NCBI GenBank assembly: GCA_019636755.1
Contig: JAHBWZ010000002.1
Span: 434,001 to 498,000, forward strand
DNA length: 64,000 nt
Direction: 5' to 3'
Origin: Phycisphaeraceae bacterium
GTDB lineage: Bacteria > Planctomycetota > Phycisphaerae > Phycisphaerales > SM1A02
Below, piece by piece: positions 37,855 to 46,738 of this stretch; position 1 is the stretch's first letter; each line of letters starts with the position of its first letter. A model generated the notes under the pieces. It saw nothing but the letters and a program-made list of their open reading frames with translations, searched no databases and had not been told where the DNA came from. The position numbers were made by a program, and so were the translations under genes.

Positions 37855-39347
37855 GCGGCATCGGACCGTCGCCCGCCGATGCGGCGCCCGGCACCATCGG
37901 CGCTGCCGCCGCCGAGCCGGTCATCGTGGCCGTCGCCTCGCCGCCGGGCCGCGCCGTCCGCGGACTCGTCCGGCTCTCAGGCGACGACCTGCCCGCGCTG
38001 CTTGCGCAGGTGATCGAGGTACACCCGTCGAGCGCCTGCCCGGCGCGGGACGATCCGGCCGCCCGCACCACCGCCGTGGCCGGCAGCGCCGAGCGGGATC
38101 CGCGGCGCACGCGCGGGATCTTCGCGGTCACGCTCCGCGCACCGCTGCCGCCGCTGCCGTGCCTGATGATCCGCCTGGTGGCGCCGGCGTCCTACACCGG
38201 GGAGGAGTCTGCGGAACTGCTGCTCCCGGGCAACCCGCTGCTGCTGGACGCGGTGGTCGAGGCGCTGGTCCGCGCCGGGGGCGCCGCGGGCGTTCCGACG
38301 CGGCGGGCGCGCCCGGGTGAGTTCACGGCGCGGGCGTTTCTCAACGGGAAACTGGACGCGGCGCAGGCGGAGGGCGTGGCGCTCCAGATCGCCGCGCGGA
38401 CCGAGCAGGAGCGCCGTGCGGCCGCGCACCTGGCCGGCAGCGCGGCGCACGACGCAGCCTGTCGATGGGCGGACGAGATCGCGACCCTGCTCGCGCTGGT
38501 GGAGGCGGGCATCGACTTCACGGACGAGGAGGACGTGCGGCCGATCCCGCAGGAACACCTGGTCCGACGGCTGCGCGCGGTGGCGGACGCGATGCGCGCG
38601 CTGCGGACCTCGACGACCGGTGGCGAGGTCCCGCACGCGTGCCCCATCATCGCGATCACGGGACCGCCCAACGCGGGCAAGAGCACCCTGTTCAACGCGC
38701 TGCTGGGACGGTCGCGTGCGATCGTCTCACCGATCGCCGGTACCACGCGCGACGCGCTCCTGGAGCCGCTGGAACTCGACGTGCCTGCCGAGGACGGCGC
38801 CGGCGCCGCCCCGGCGCGCCGCATGCCCGTCATGCTCGCGGACACGGCCGGGGAGGAGCCGCCCGACGATGCCCTGCGCGCCGAGATGGCGCGCGTCCGG
38901 GCATCGCTCCTGCAGGAAGCCACGCTCCGGCTGCGGTGCATCCCGGCCGGGCCCGATGTCCCCGAACCAGGAACCTCGGAACTGCTGGTCCGCACGATGG
39001 CGGATCGGGTCCCGGGGTACGTGGCGGGGCCCGGCAGCGTCGCGATCTGTGCACCGCGGGGCGAGGGTCTCGCGGCGCTGCGGGCTGCGATCGTGCAGCG
39101 CCTCCGCGACAGGACGGAGAGCGAGCCCGGCCTGCGGCTCCTCGCCGGTCTGCACCGCGGCGCGCAACTGGACGCGGCGATCGAGCACCTGCAGACCTCG
39201 ATCGGGGAAGCCGGCGCCGGAGGCGGGGCGGAACTCATCGCGTCTGCGCTGCGCAGCGTGCTGGATGCGCTGGCGCCGATCACCGGTCGCATGACGCCCG
39301 ATGACATCCTCGGACGGATCTTCGCAACGTTCTGCGTGGGGAAGTGA
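37851..39347 (+). CDS. mnmE: tRNA modification GTPase MnmE with degenerate G4 motif
   Basis: With MnmG, modifies the wobble U34 of certain tRNAs. The N-terminal folate-binding domain (residues ~20-135; [19 protein letters not shown]), the helical domain ([23 protein letters not shown]) and the C-terminal FCVGK motif are present. In the G domain, G1 (GPPNAGKST, from 271), G2 (GTTRD) and G3 (DTAG, from 331) are intact, but the expected NKxD has become TMAD (382-385, in [10 protein letters not shown]), and the strand before it has shrunk. Guanine specificity may be altered. GTG start overlaps yidC; the yidC-mnmE order is common. Confidence 0.93.
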   Translation: MSGIGPSPADAAPGTIGAAAAEPVIVAVASPPGRAVRGLVRLSGDDLPALLAQVIEVHPSSACPARDDPAARTTAVAGSAERDPRRTRGIFAVTLRAPLPPLPCLMIRLVAPASYTGEESAELLLPGNPLLLDAVVEALVRAGGAAGVPTRRARPGEFTARAFLNGKLDAAQAEGVALQIAARTEQERRAAAHLAGSAAHDAACRWADEIATLLALVEAGIDFTDEEDVRPIPQEHLVRRLRAVADAMRALRTSTTGGEVPHACPIIAITGPPNAGKSTLFNALLGRSRAIVSPIAGTTRDALLEPLELDVPAEDGAGAAPARRMPVMLADTAGEEPPDDALRAEMARVRASLLQEATLRLRCIPAGPDVPEPGTSELLVRTMADRVPGYVAGPGSVAICAPRGEGLAALRAAIVQRLRDRTESEPGLRLLAGLHRGAQLDAAIEHLQTSIGEAGAGGGAELIASALRSVLDALAPITGRMTPDDILGRIFATFCVGK

Positions 39348-39360
39348 CCGGCCGGTCCGG

Positions 39361-39819
39361 TACAGTCCGCCGGCATGCAGCGCGGTGCTCTCCGCGCTCG
39401 GCCTGCGCCGCCGGCATCCGCTCAATCCATGGTCGCGGCTCATCGTCATCAGCGCCGCCGGCGCCGGAGAGAGCATCGGACAGGTGCACCCGGTCCTGCG
39501 CAGGCCGATCCGGCGCAGTTCGCTGGGCGCGGCGTACGCGGACCTGACCGCGATGGAGGCACGCCTCCGATCCAGCACGCTCGACTGGCTGGCCGTCCGA
39601 CCAACGACACTGATCCCGGGCCGTCGGACCGGCCCGGTCCGATGCGCGCAGCGCTACGGCCTGTTCAGTTGCATTTCGCGCGCCGGCGTCGCAGCCTGGA
39701 TGCCGGACGCGCTCACGCGGTCGGGCACGTACGCGGATCGGGCGCCCATGATCACAATGGGGCGATCGGATTCCGGAGTGCCAGGGACCGCTCGCGCGTC
39801 AGCGCCGACACCCGACTGA
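39361..39819 (+). pseudogene. 5'-truncated NAD(P)H-binding (NmrA/SDR-like) gene
   Basis: The reading frame from just after mnmE matches the second half of short NAD(P)-binding reductase-like proteins: AVLSALG, RLIVISAAGAGES, AAYADLTAMEARLRSSTLDW, LAVRPTTLIPG and the C-terminal ISRAGVAAWMPDAL...TYADRAPMITMG. The N-terminal nucleotide-binding GxxGxxG half is missing, no suitable start exists (only a GTG at 39385), and the frame upstream is mnmE. It overlaps the end of the minus-strand zinc-ribbon gene by 21 nt. Best read as a decayed remnant. Confidence 0.7.
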
Positions 39820-40956
39820 CCGGCTGCCGGGTGCGCACCGCCGGACCGGCCTGGAAAGCGCGGCGATCCCGGCGGCAAGTCGCCGACGACGCCCGATCCG
39901 CAGGCCGATCGCCGCGGCCGCGAGAAGCGCGACCGCGAGCACCGCGAAGTACGCGGCGCTCACCGGTTCCCCTTCGCGAAGCGACACCGGAATGCCCCCC
40001 GCGATGCAGACGAGCACGAGCGGTGCCGCGAACGCATGCGCTGCCAGGCGCGGCATGCCCTGGAGGAACCGGCCGCTCAGCGCACCGCAGCCGATGCTGC
40101 CCGCGGTCAAGCCGGTGGCGATGAGCAGGGGATAGCCCCACGACTCGGGCGGCTCGACGCCCCAGCCGAGCCACACACGGAAGAGCACGACGCCCGCGGT
40201 GAACATCACACCGATGAACACACCGGCGCTCAGCGCTTCCCATGGCGTCGCCGGCCGCGGGCGCAGGAGGTCGGTCGAGATCGACCCGTCCAGGCCGCAC
40301 TCCGGACACGGGCCGGGCACCGTTCCCTGTGCCGACGGCAGCGGGTAGCCGCACCAGGCACACGACCGCGCAACCCATGCCCTGCGGGCGCTGACCATGC
40401 CCGCCCGCGCGATCGCGACCGCCCGTTGGAGGACCTCCGCGCTCCCGAAGGCCGTGACCGGGAGCAGGATCGCCTGCTGCGGCTCACGCAGCCGGATGAG
40501 CAACCCCTCGCGCAGCGGCGCTGCCGACCGCACCCGCGCCCAGTCGAGCGTCTCCGCGTCGCCCTCGCCCGCACGGACGACGATGCCCTTCGGGCCCAGG
40601 TCGCCGGCCACCGTGCAGGCGGGGAGCCCGGCCGAACGCACCTGCCGGCGGGCGCGCCGCACGGCGCGGATCGGCGCTGCGAGCAGGAGGAAGCTGCCGG
40701 CAACGACGGCGATGGAGAAGAGATCCGGCCCGCGCACCAGGATGGTCCGGAGGGCGAAGAAGACCGCGGCCACCAGCACGATCCCGAGCGTCACGCCGGC
40801 GGGGCCGAGGTACGTCACGCGAACGAGGACGCGGACGGCTCGATCGCGCTGCCCGTCGTCCAGAGAGAACCTGAACCCGACCGATCGGCTCGCGGCGCCG
40901 GTCGCGTCCGCCCCGGCTGCATCGACTGCGCGCGTGTCACTCGCATCGGTCCGCAT
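39799..40956 (-). CDS. Membrane protein with YcxB-like region and zinc ribbon
   Basis: Unrecognised function, 385 residues. The N-terminal part has two helices (GPAGVTLGIVLVAAVFFAL, FSIAVVAGSFLLLAAPI) followed by a YcxB/PH-like stretch (GPKGIVVRAGEGDAETLDWA, LIRLREPQQAILLPVTAF). A zinc ribbon (CAWCGYPLPS...GPCPECGLDG) comes next, then four helices (AGVFIGVMFTAGVVLFRVW, LLIATGLTAGSIGCGAL, APLVLVCIAGGIPV, AAYFAVLAVALLAAAAIGL). It is divergent from the ABC-F gene 22 nt away, and the two may share a short promoter region. Confidence 0.72.
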   Translation of the reverse strand: MRTDASDTRAVDAAGADATGAASRSVGFRFSLDDGQRDRAVRVLVRVTYLGPAGVTLGIVLVAAVFFALRTILVRGPDLFSIAVVAGSFLLLAAPIRAVRRARRQVRSAGLPACTVAGDLGPKGIVVRAGEGDAETLDWARVRSAAPLREGLLIRLREPQQAILLPVTAFGSAEVLQRAVAIARAGMVSARRAWVARSCAWCGYPLPSAQGTVPGPCPECGLDGSISTDLLRPRPATPWEALSAGVFIGVMFTAGVVLFRVWLGWGVEPPESWGYPLLIATGLTAGSIGCGALSGRFLQGMPRLAAHAFAAPLVLVCIAGGIPVSLREGEPVSAAYFAVLAVALLAAAAIGLRIGRRRRLAAGIAALSRPVRRCAPGSRSVGCRR

Positions 40957-40977
40957 GGCCGCCGGCCGACATCGTAC

Positions 40978-42885
40978 ATGGGCCGCCCATCCGCGCGACT
41001 ACCATCCGCGTCCGTGCTGCTCCGCACCGCCAATCTCGGACGTTCCTTCAGCCACCGCGGCCTCTTCGCGCACGTGGCGCTCACCATCGACGCAGGGGAG
41101 CGGATCGGCCTGATCGGACCCAACGGCTCCGGGAAGTCCACGCTGCTGCGGCTGATCGCCGGGATGGACGACCCCGATGAAGGCGAGATCATGCGCCGCC
41201 GCGGCCTCCGCATCGCGTTCGTTCCGCAGCAGGACGACTTCGACCCGCAGGCGTCGGTCGGGGAGACGCTCGCGCGCCTGGCCGGTGAGGTCGCGGGCGG
41301 GACATCCGGCGCCGCGCGGACACCCGCGGACCAGGCGGCGCTGGCCGCCGTCCTGCAGCAGGCGGGATTCACCGACCCGTCGGCGCAGGTCGGTTCGCTC
41401 TCCGGCGGCTGGCGGAAGCGCCTGGCGATCGCGGGCGGGCTCGCCGCCGCGCCGGACCTCCTTCTGCTGGACGAACCGACGAACCACCTGGACCTGGAGG
41501 GCATCGCGTGGCTGGAGGACCGCATCCGCCGCGCGCCCTGCACCAGTCTCTTCGTCACCCATGACCGCTTCTTCCTGGAGCGGGTCGCGACGCGGATCAT
41601 CGAACTCAGCCACCAGTATCCGACGGGGACCTTCGAAGCCCGCGGTGGATACGACGAGTTCCTGCGCCGCCGGGACGAGTTCCTCGCGGGCCAGCAGCGC
41701 GAGCGCGATGCCCTGGCGAACCGCGTGCGGGAGGACATCGCCTGGCTCCGGCAGGGGGCGCAGGCGCGGCGCACCAAGGCGAAGTCGCGCATCCAGGATG
41801 CCGGCGATCGCATGGACCGGCTCTCACAACTGCGCGACCGCACCCGCGAAACCAGCCGCGCGGGCATCGACTTCCAGGCCTCGGGCCGGCGGTCGCGGAA
41901 ACTGCTGCGCGCAACGGACCTGGCGAAGTCCCTGGGCGGGCGCACGCTCTTCCGGAACCTCTCGCTGGAACTCGGCCCGGGTGACCGCCTGGGACTTCTC
42001 GGCGCCAACGGCAGCGGCAAGACGACGCTCATCCGCATCCTGACCGGCGCGCTGGCGCCGGACGAAGGCGCGGTGGAGCGCGCCGAGGCGCTCAGGCTGG
42101 TCACGTTCACGCAGTACCGCGAATCGCTGGATCCGGATCGCACGCTGCACGAGTCGCTCGTCCCGGTGGGCGACACGGTGCACTTCCAGGGCCGCGCGAT
42201 GCACATCACGACGTGGGCGAAGCGCTTCCTGTTCCGGCCGGAGCAGCTCCAGTCACCGGTCGGGCAGCTCTCCGGCGGCGAGCAGGCGCGCGTCCTCATC
42301 GCGCGGCTCATGCTCGAGCCGGCGGACGTCCTGATCCTGGATGAGCCGACAAACGACCTGGACATTCCCACGCTCGAAGTCCTGGAGCAGAGCATCGAGG
42401 CGTTCCCCGGCGCGGTCGTTCTTGTCACGCATGATCGATTCATGCTGGAGCGACTTGCGACGGAACTGCTCTGGCTGGACGGCCGCGGCGGGACGCACGG
42501 GTTCGCCAGTTTCGACCAGTTCGAGGCCGCGGCGGCGGCGCGGGCGGAGCGCCGCGACACGACAGCGCGGACGGGAAGCCCGCGCACGCAGCCGACCGAG
42601 CCTCCTGCCGGCGCCCTGGGTGCGGCCACGGCCACCGCGGCGCGACCGCGACGCAGGCTTTCGAACCGCGAGCAGCGCGAATGGGACGGCATGGAGTCGG
42701 TGATCGAGCAGGCCGAGCGGCGCGTCGGCGCACTGGAGCACGCCCTCGCAGATCCGGCCACCGCGGGCGATCACGTCCGAAGCCACGCGCTCTACGAGGA
42801 ACTCAGCCGCGCGCAGGCCGAGGTCGCTCGCCTCTACACCCGCTGGGCGGAACTGGAGTCCCTGCAGCGCGGTCCGTCCGGATGA
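40978..42885 (+). CDS. ABC-F family ATPase (Uup/EttA-type)
   Basis: Cytoplasmic tandem ATPase acting on ribosomes or translation rather than transport. Two nucleotide-binding domains are seen: Walker A GPNGSGKSTLLRL and GANGSGKTTLIRI, signatures SLSGGWRKRLAIAGGL and QLSGGEQARVLIARLM, Walker B LLLLDEPTNHLDLEG and VLILDEPTNDLDIPT. Between them is the ABC-F linker (~60-80 residues, rich in Arg/Glu). A C-terminal coiled coil (REWDGMESVIEQAERRVGALE ... AEVARLYTRWAELE) matches Uup. ATG 40978 is used; GTG 41014 immediately before LLRTANLG is an alternative. Confidence 0.92.
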   Translation: MGRPSARLPSASVLLRTANLGRSFSHRGLFAHVALTIDAGERIGLIGPNGSGKSTLLRLIAGMDDPDEGEIMRRRGLRIAFVPQQDDFDPQASVGETLARLAGEVAGGTSGAARTPADQAALAAVLQQAGFTDPSAQVGSLSGGWRKRLAIAGGLAAAPDLLLLDEPTNHLDLEGIAWLEDRIRRAPCTSLFVTHDRFFLERVATRIIELSHQYPTGTFEARGGYDEFLRRRDEFLAGQQRERDALANRVREDIAWLRQGAQARRTKAKSRIQDAGDRMDRLSQLRDRTRETSRAGIDFQASGRRSRKLLRATDLAKSLGGRTLFRNLSLELGPGDRLGLLGANGSGKTTLIRILTGALAPDEGAVERAEALRLVTFTQYRESLDPDRTLHESLVPVGDTVHFQGRAMHITTWAKRFLFRPEQLQSPVGQLSGGEQARVLIARLMLEPADVLILDEPTNDLDIPTLEVLEQSIEAFPGAVVLVTHDRFMLERLATELLWLDGRGGTHGFASFDQFEAAAAARAERRDTTARTGSPRTQPTEPPAGALGAATATAARPRRRLSNREQREWDGMESVIEQAERRVGALEHALADPATAGDHVRSHALYEELSRAQAEVARLYTRWAELESLQRGPSG

Positions 42886-43030
42886 GCCGGCCTGCTGCCA
42901 CGCCCGGCGAGCACGCCGGTATCGTGATCGGGCACCCCCTCGTGCAAGCAGCGCCTTCGCACGCATCGAGATCCGCACCGAGTCACTTCGTCTTCATCAC
43001 GCCATGCCGCACCTCTCCGGAGAAGCACCG

Positions 43031-43858
43031 ATGACCCGCCTTCGAACTCTGTCGCCGGCCGCAATCCTCTTTGTCGGGGCCCTGGTGCTGCTGGCCCGCG
43101 CGGGCGGGGCACCGGGCACCGCCGGCGCCGACGCGACCGGCGCCGATCCGATCGCGCCGGCCATGGATGTCGCGCCGCGGCGCGTCGCGCTGATCACCGG
43201 CGCGAATCGCGGCATCGGACTGGAGTTCGCCCGCCAACTCGCGGCGGACGGCTGGACCGTCATCGGCACCGCGCGGGCACCGGCGGACGCGGTCGACCTT
43301 GCGGCGACCGGAGCGCGCGTCGAGGCGCTGGATGTCGCCGATCCGGCCAGCGTGGAGGCGCTCGCGAAGCGGCTGGACGGCACGCCGATCGATCTGCTCA
43401 TCAACAATGCCGGGCGCGGCGCCTCGCCGCGCAGCGGGAAGCTCTCCGGGATCGACTTCGACGCGGTGCGGGACGTGATCGCCGTCAACACGATCGGCCC
43501 GATGCGTGTCACGCAGGCGCTGCTCCCGAACCTGCAGGCCGGCGCGGGGAAACTGATCGTGAGTATCTCCAGCCGGCTGGCAAGCGTGGAACTCAATACG
43601 AACGCCGGCTACTACGGCTATCGGGAGAGCAAGACGGCGCTCAACATGTTCATGCGTTCCCTTGCGGCAGAACTGAAGCCCGATGGATTCCGCTGCATCG
43701 CGATCAGCCCGGGCTGGGTGCGCACGGACATGGGCGGACCGGAGGCCACGCTGAGTCCGGAGCAGAGCGTCGGCGGGATGCTCCGGGTCCTCTCCACGCT
43801 GACGATCGATGACAGCGGCGGCTACTTCTCGTACGACGGCAGTCGATTGCCGTGGTAG
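43031..43858 (+). CDS. SDR-family oxidoreductase with N-terminal signal/anchor
   Basis: NAD(P)-dependent short-chain dehydrogenase of 275 residues. It has the cofactor loop (ITGANRGIGLEF), NNAG, the catalytic SISS...YYGYRESK triad and the SPGWVRTDMGG segment seen in sepiapterin-reductase-like members. Unusually, the enzyme is preceded by ~45 residues with a hydrophobic helix (TLSPAAILFVGALVLLARAGG), which looks like a membrane anchor or signal peptide. The ATG at 43031 has GGAG about 8 nt upstream, so the anchor is part of the protein; an earlier in-frame ATG at 43004 lacks that support. Confidence 0.87.
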   Translation: MTRLRTLSPAAILFVGALVLLARAGGAPGTAGADATGADPIAPAMDVAPRRVALITGANRGIGLEFARQLAADGWTVIGTARAPADAVDLAATGARVEALDVADPASVEALAKRLDGTPIDLLINNAGRGASPRSGKLSGIDFDAVRDVIAVNTIGPMRVTQALLPNLQAGAGKLIVSISSRLASVELNTNAGYYGYRESKTALNMFMRSLAAELKPDGFRCIAISPGWVRTDMGGPEATLSPEQSVGGMLRVLSTLTIDDSGGYFSYDGSRLPW

Positions 43859-44250
43859 GTGTTGCGGCACGAGTGCCGTGGTCCGGGAGCGCATGTCGAT
43901 GGAGACTGCGCGCGCCTGGCGTTGCGTTCTCCGGGGTGGCGCCATTTGCGTGTGCTCTGTCGCCAGCAGCCGGGCGATTCTCGACAGGTTGAGCGAAGAC
44001 GGGGCACGCCCGGCCGGTTGCTGGATCTTCCATCGCCCGGAGACCCGGGCGCGGCGCAGCCCGCCGACCACCCCCGGATCACCTCGCATATGCCGCCGTC
44101 AGCGTCCGGCTCATGGCGGCAGGATGCGCTTTCTGGCAGCGCGCCGGGCGGGGGTGCCGAAGAGGGCGACAATCAGTCGGACAGGGCGGAAGCGTGGGAC
44201 ATGCCTGACGAGTCTGAACTGGTTGACGCTATGGAACCGGAGGGGGACCC
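43859..44250. other. Intergenic region before four-helix-bundle gene
   Basis: About 390 nt with no supported gene. A TTGACG at 44222-44227 is close to the next start but has no matching -10. GGAGGGGG just before 44251 is a clear ribosome-binding site for the following gene. Confidence 0.4.
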
Positions 44251-45000
44251 ATGAGCCGCGACGGGGGCGTGTTGTTGCCGCACGGCGGCTACGAGAAGCT
44301 GCGCGCCTACGCGGTGGCGGAGGCCGTGTACGACGCCACGGTCGTCTTCTGCGACCGCTTCGTCGACCGGCGGTCGCGCACACACGACCAGATGGTGCAG
44401 GCGGCGCGCAGCGGGGTTCGCAACATCTCCGAGGGCAGCGGCGCGGCGGCCACTTCCAGAAAGACCGAGATCAAGCTGACCAATGTTGCCCGCGCCAGCC
44501 TGAATGATGAGCTGCGCAAGGATTACAGGAGTTTCCTGATCCAGAACGGACTGCGGGTCTGGCACAAGGACGCGCCCGAAGCTCTGGCCATGCGCGAGCG
44601 CCTGAAGCACGATGTGGCGCCCGATCTGCCGCCGGCCAGGCCGGGAGTGGTGCGCCTGAGCGGCCTGGCGGGGCTTGCGCAGTTTGTCGGCGTGGCGGAG
44701 CCGGAGATGGCGGCCAATGCCATGCTCTGCGCGGTGAACCAGGCCGCCTATCTGCTGCGCCGCCTCTGCGAGCAACAGGCGCGCGCGTTTCTCGAAACGG
44801 GCGGTTTCACGGAGAACCTCTATGCCGCGCGCGTTCGGGCCCGGGCAAGTATCGCCAATGCCATGGTGCCGGCCTGCCCCCTGTGCGGAAAGCCCATGCG
44901 CCAGCGCACGGCCCGACAGGGCCCCCATGCCGGCCAGCCCTTCTGGGGCTGCACCGGCTATCCGGACTGCAAGGGCACGATGGCCTCTGGCAGGGAATAG
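44251..45000 (+). CDS. Four-helix-bundle protein with C-terminal C4 zinc finger
   Basis: Product of 249 residues. The N-terminal ~110 residues match the S23/four-helix-bundle family (YEKLRAYAVAEAVYDATVVF ... QMVQAARSGVRNISEGSGAAATSRKTEIKLTNVARASLNDEL). The C-terminal end is a topoisomerase-like C4 zinc finger (CPLCGKPMRQRTARQG...FWGCTGYPDCKGTM), the combination known as the four helix bundle suffix class. A strong ribosome-binding site precedes ATG 44251. Function unknown; S23 relatives include proteins encoded in 23S rRNA intervening sequences and Avd of diversity-generating retroelements, but neither context is visible. A 9-bp tandem array follows the stop by 6 nt. Confidence 0.87.
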   Translation: MSRDGGVLLPHGGYEKLRAYAVAEAVYDATVVFCDRFVDRRSRTHDQMVQAARSGVRNISEGSGAAATSRKTEIKLTNVARASLNDELRKDYRSFLIQNGLRVWHKDAPEALAMRERLKHDVAPDLPPARPGVVRLSGLAGLAQFVGVAEPEMAANAMLCAVNQAAYLLRRLCEQQARAFLETGGFTENLYAARVRARASIANAMVPACPLCGKPMRQRTARQGPHAGQPFWGCTGYPDCKGTMASGRE

Positions 45001-45006
45001 TCTGGC

Positions 45007-45060
45007 CGGTCTGACCCGTCGGACCGGTCAGACAAGTCAGCCCGGTCCGACGGATCGGAC
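45007..45060. repeat. Array of six degenerate 9-bp units
   Basis: Six consecutive nonamers fitting NNGTCNGAC loosely: CGGTCTGAC, CCGTCGGAC, CGGTCAGAC, AAGTCAGCC, CGGTCCGAC, GGATCGGAC. Units differ from one another yet keep the GTCxGAC core, which makes the array partly self-complementary. It begins 6 nt after the four-helix-bundle gene. Confidence 0.75.
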
Positions 45061-45339
45061 GCCTCTGGAGGGAAACCCCAGTGACCACCGACACCAGCGA
45101 AAGGGGCCCCGAAACCCTGATCATGCGGCACATGACCGGTACCGACGGTTTCGCCGTAGCTCCGGACCGGGTTGCCGAACGGCCACCGCGATAGAGCAGC
45201 ATCCCGTCTGCAGATCTACGCCCCTGCGCGCCCGAAGTCCGTCCGGCCACGTTGCTTGACAGGCCGCCCGCCGGATCGAGAGGATGTCGGCTTCGTCCAA
45301 TTCTGCTCCGCTCCTCCCCGACGGCACGAGAGGCCCACC

Positions 45340-45459
45340 ATGCGCACGCGTGAGATCAACCCGGCGGACGGCTGCAGGCCGGTGTGCACGCTTCTCGGCG
45401 TCGCCCGGCTGTTCGAGCCGGAACTCATGATCGAACTGGAGGCCACCGCGGTGGCGTGA
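45340..45459 (+). pseudogene. RidA-family C-terminal fragment
   Basis: The 39-codon frame from ATG 45340 ends RPVCTLLGVARLFEPELMIELEATAVA, matching the last ~27 residues of RidA/YjgF-type enamine deaminases (RPxxTxxGVxxLxxPxxLxEIEAxAV). The rest of the ~125-residue family is absent; the frame upstream is unrelated. Read as a gene remnant in a decayed region. Confidence 0.55.
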
Positions 45460-45546
45460 GGCCGTCGGCGTTACAGGTCGCTGCTCGCCGTGCGCCGGTC
45501 TCGCCCGATGCACTGGTCCGCGTATGGCGTTTGCCGGGCCCGAGTC

Positions 45547-46098
45547 ATGAACGATCCGACCATCAGGTTCGATTGCACGGTCGAAGACTACGCCTACATG
45601 CTTCGCCGGATGAGCGAATTGAACCCGGACCTGCTCCCCAGGCTCTGGCCCATTCGATTCGTAACCGCCGGCTTCATCGGCCTGGCCTTGTACTTCCTGT
45701 CGACCTGGCTCTTCTCCCTCGGCGCTCCGTCGGGAGCGGCGGCAGGCCTGGCCGTCGCCCTGTGGGTGTTGTGGGCCTTCCCGCGACACATGCGCCGGAA
45801 CCTGGACAAGGCATGTCGCCGCATCGCCGGGAAGCAACCCGCGCTCACGCCATACGAGATTTCGTTGAGTGCTGGAGGCGTGCGAGTCGTGACTCCGAGC
45901 GTCGACGCCGTCTCGCGATGGCACACCGTCCGTTCCGTCGCGCAGGGGCCACGGTGCGTTGAGTTCCGTCTCGTCGACGGTGCGATCACACTGGTGCCGA
46001 ATCGGGCGTTCGAGAGCCCCGACCATGCCGCGGCCTTCATCGCACAGGCAGAGCAGCTGCGGCAGGCGACCGTTCATGGTGACGGCCAGGCCACCTGA
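45547..46098 (+). CDS. YcxB-like membrane protein
   Basis: Product of 183 residues starting MNDPTIRFDCTVEDYAYMLR. Two membrane helices (IRFVTAGFIGLALYFLSTWLF, GAAAGLAVALWVLWAFP) are followed by a PH-like cytoplasmic domain (ISLSAGGVRVVTPSVDAVSRW, VRSVAQGPRCVEFRLVDGAITLVPNRAF), the typical YcxB layout. Function of the family is unknown. ATG 45547 is chosen because FDCTVEDY begins the domain; an open frame to 45490 adds non-conserved residues. Confidence 0.75.
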   Translation: MNDPTIRFDCTVEDYAYMLRRMSELNPDLLPRLWPIRFVTAGFIGLALYFLSTWLFSLGAPSGAAAGLAVALWVLWAFPRHMRRNLDKACRRIAGKQPALTPYEISLSAGGVRVVTPSVDAVSRWHTVRSVAQGPRCVEFRLVDGAITLVPNRAFESPDHAAAFIAQAEQLRQATVHGDGQAT

Positions 46099-46276
46099 CA
46101 AGCCGGTGCAGTCGACGATCGGCGGGGGCGCGCGCGGGGCGGGTGCGATAGCATGGGACGCGCCGCTCGCGACGGCTCGGCAAGGCGTCCGGCAGACGGC
46201 CTCACCGCCGGCCAACCGTGGAACACGCAATCCATCGCGTTGCGATCACACCCCCGAAAGAACCAGAGTCCCCAGT

Positions 46277-46738
46277 ATGACCAGGGTCACACCGTTCCTG
46301 ATGTTCAACGATCAGCTCGAGGCGGCCATGGCGTTCTACACCGCCACCTTCCCGGATTCCGAGATCAGGAACGCGGCGCGCACCGGCGAGGACGGTCCGA
46401 TCACCTCCGCCGAGTTCGTCGTGGGCGGCCAGGTCTTCATGGGCTACAACGGCGGCCCGCACTTCACGTTCTCCCAGGGTGTCTCGTTCTTCGTTGACTG
46501 CGAAGACCAGGCTGAAGTGGACGCGTACTGGGACAGGTTCGTCAAGGCCGGTGCGACGCCGGTTCAGTGCGGCTGGATCAGAGATCCGTTCGGTCTCTCG
46601 TGGCAGATCGTGCCGCGCCGGTTCATGGAACTGATCCGCGACAACGACGCCAGGCGCGTGAAGGCTGTGATGGCGGCCATGATGACGATGGTCAAGCTCG
46701 ACGTCGCGGCCCTTGAGCGAGCCTTCAGTGAGGCGTAG
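46277..46738 (+). CDS. VOC-family protein (PhnB/3-demethylubiquinone methyltransferase-like)
   Basis: A 153-residue glyoxalase-fold protein. Signatures of the PhnB-like branch: TPFLMFNDQLEAAMAFYTATFPDSEI, FVVGGQVFMGYNGGPHFTFSQGVSFFVDCEDQ, VDAYWDRFVKAGATPVQCGWIRDPFGLSWQIVPRRFMELI. Role unknown; these often occur in small detoxification-type accessory clusters. ATG 46277 gives the canonical start. Its stop is directly followed, in frame, by the truncated reductase remnant. Confidence 0.9.
   Translation: MTRVTPFLMFNDQLEAAMAFYTATFPDSEIRNAARTGEDGPITSAEFVVGGQVFMGYNGGPHFTFSQGVSFFVDCEDQAEVDAYWDRFVKAGATPVQCGWIRDPFGLSWQIVPRRFMELIRDNDARRVKAVMAAMMTMVKLDVAALERAFSEA

Noticed and set aside
44251-45060. Diversity-generating retroelement
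   Set aside because: The protein resembles Avd-type bundles, but there is no reverse transcriptase and no template/variable repeat pair nearby.
45121-46230. 369-codon minus-strand ORF
   Set aside because: Antisense to the YcxB-like gene and RidA remnant; composition only.
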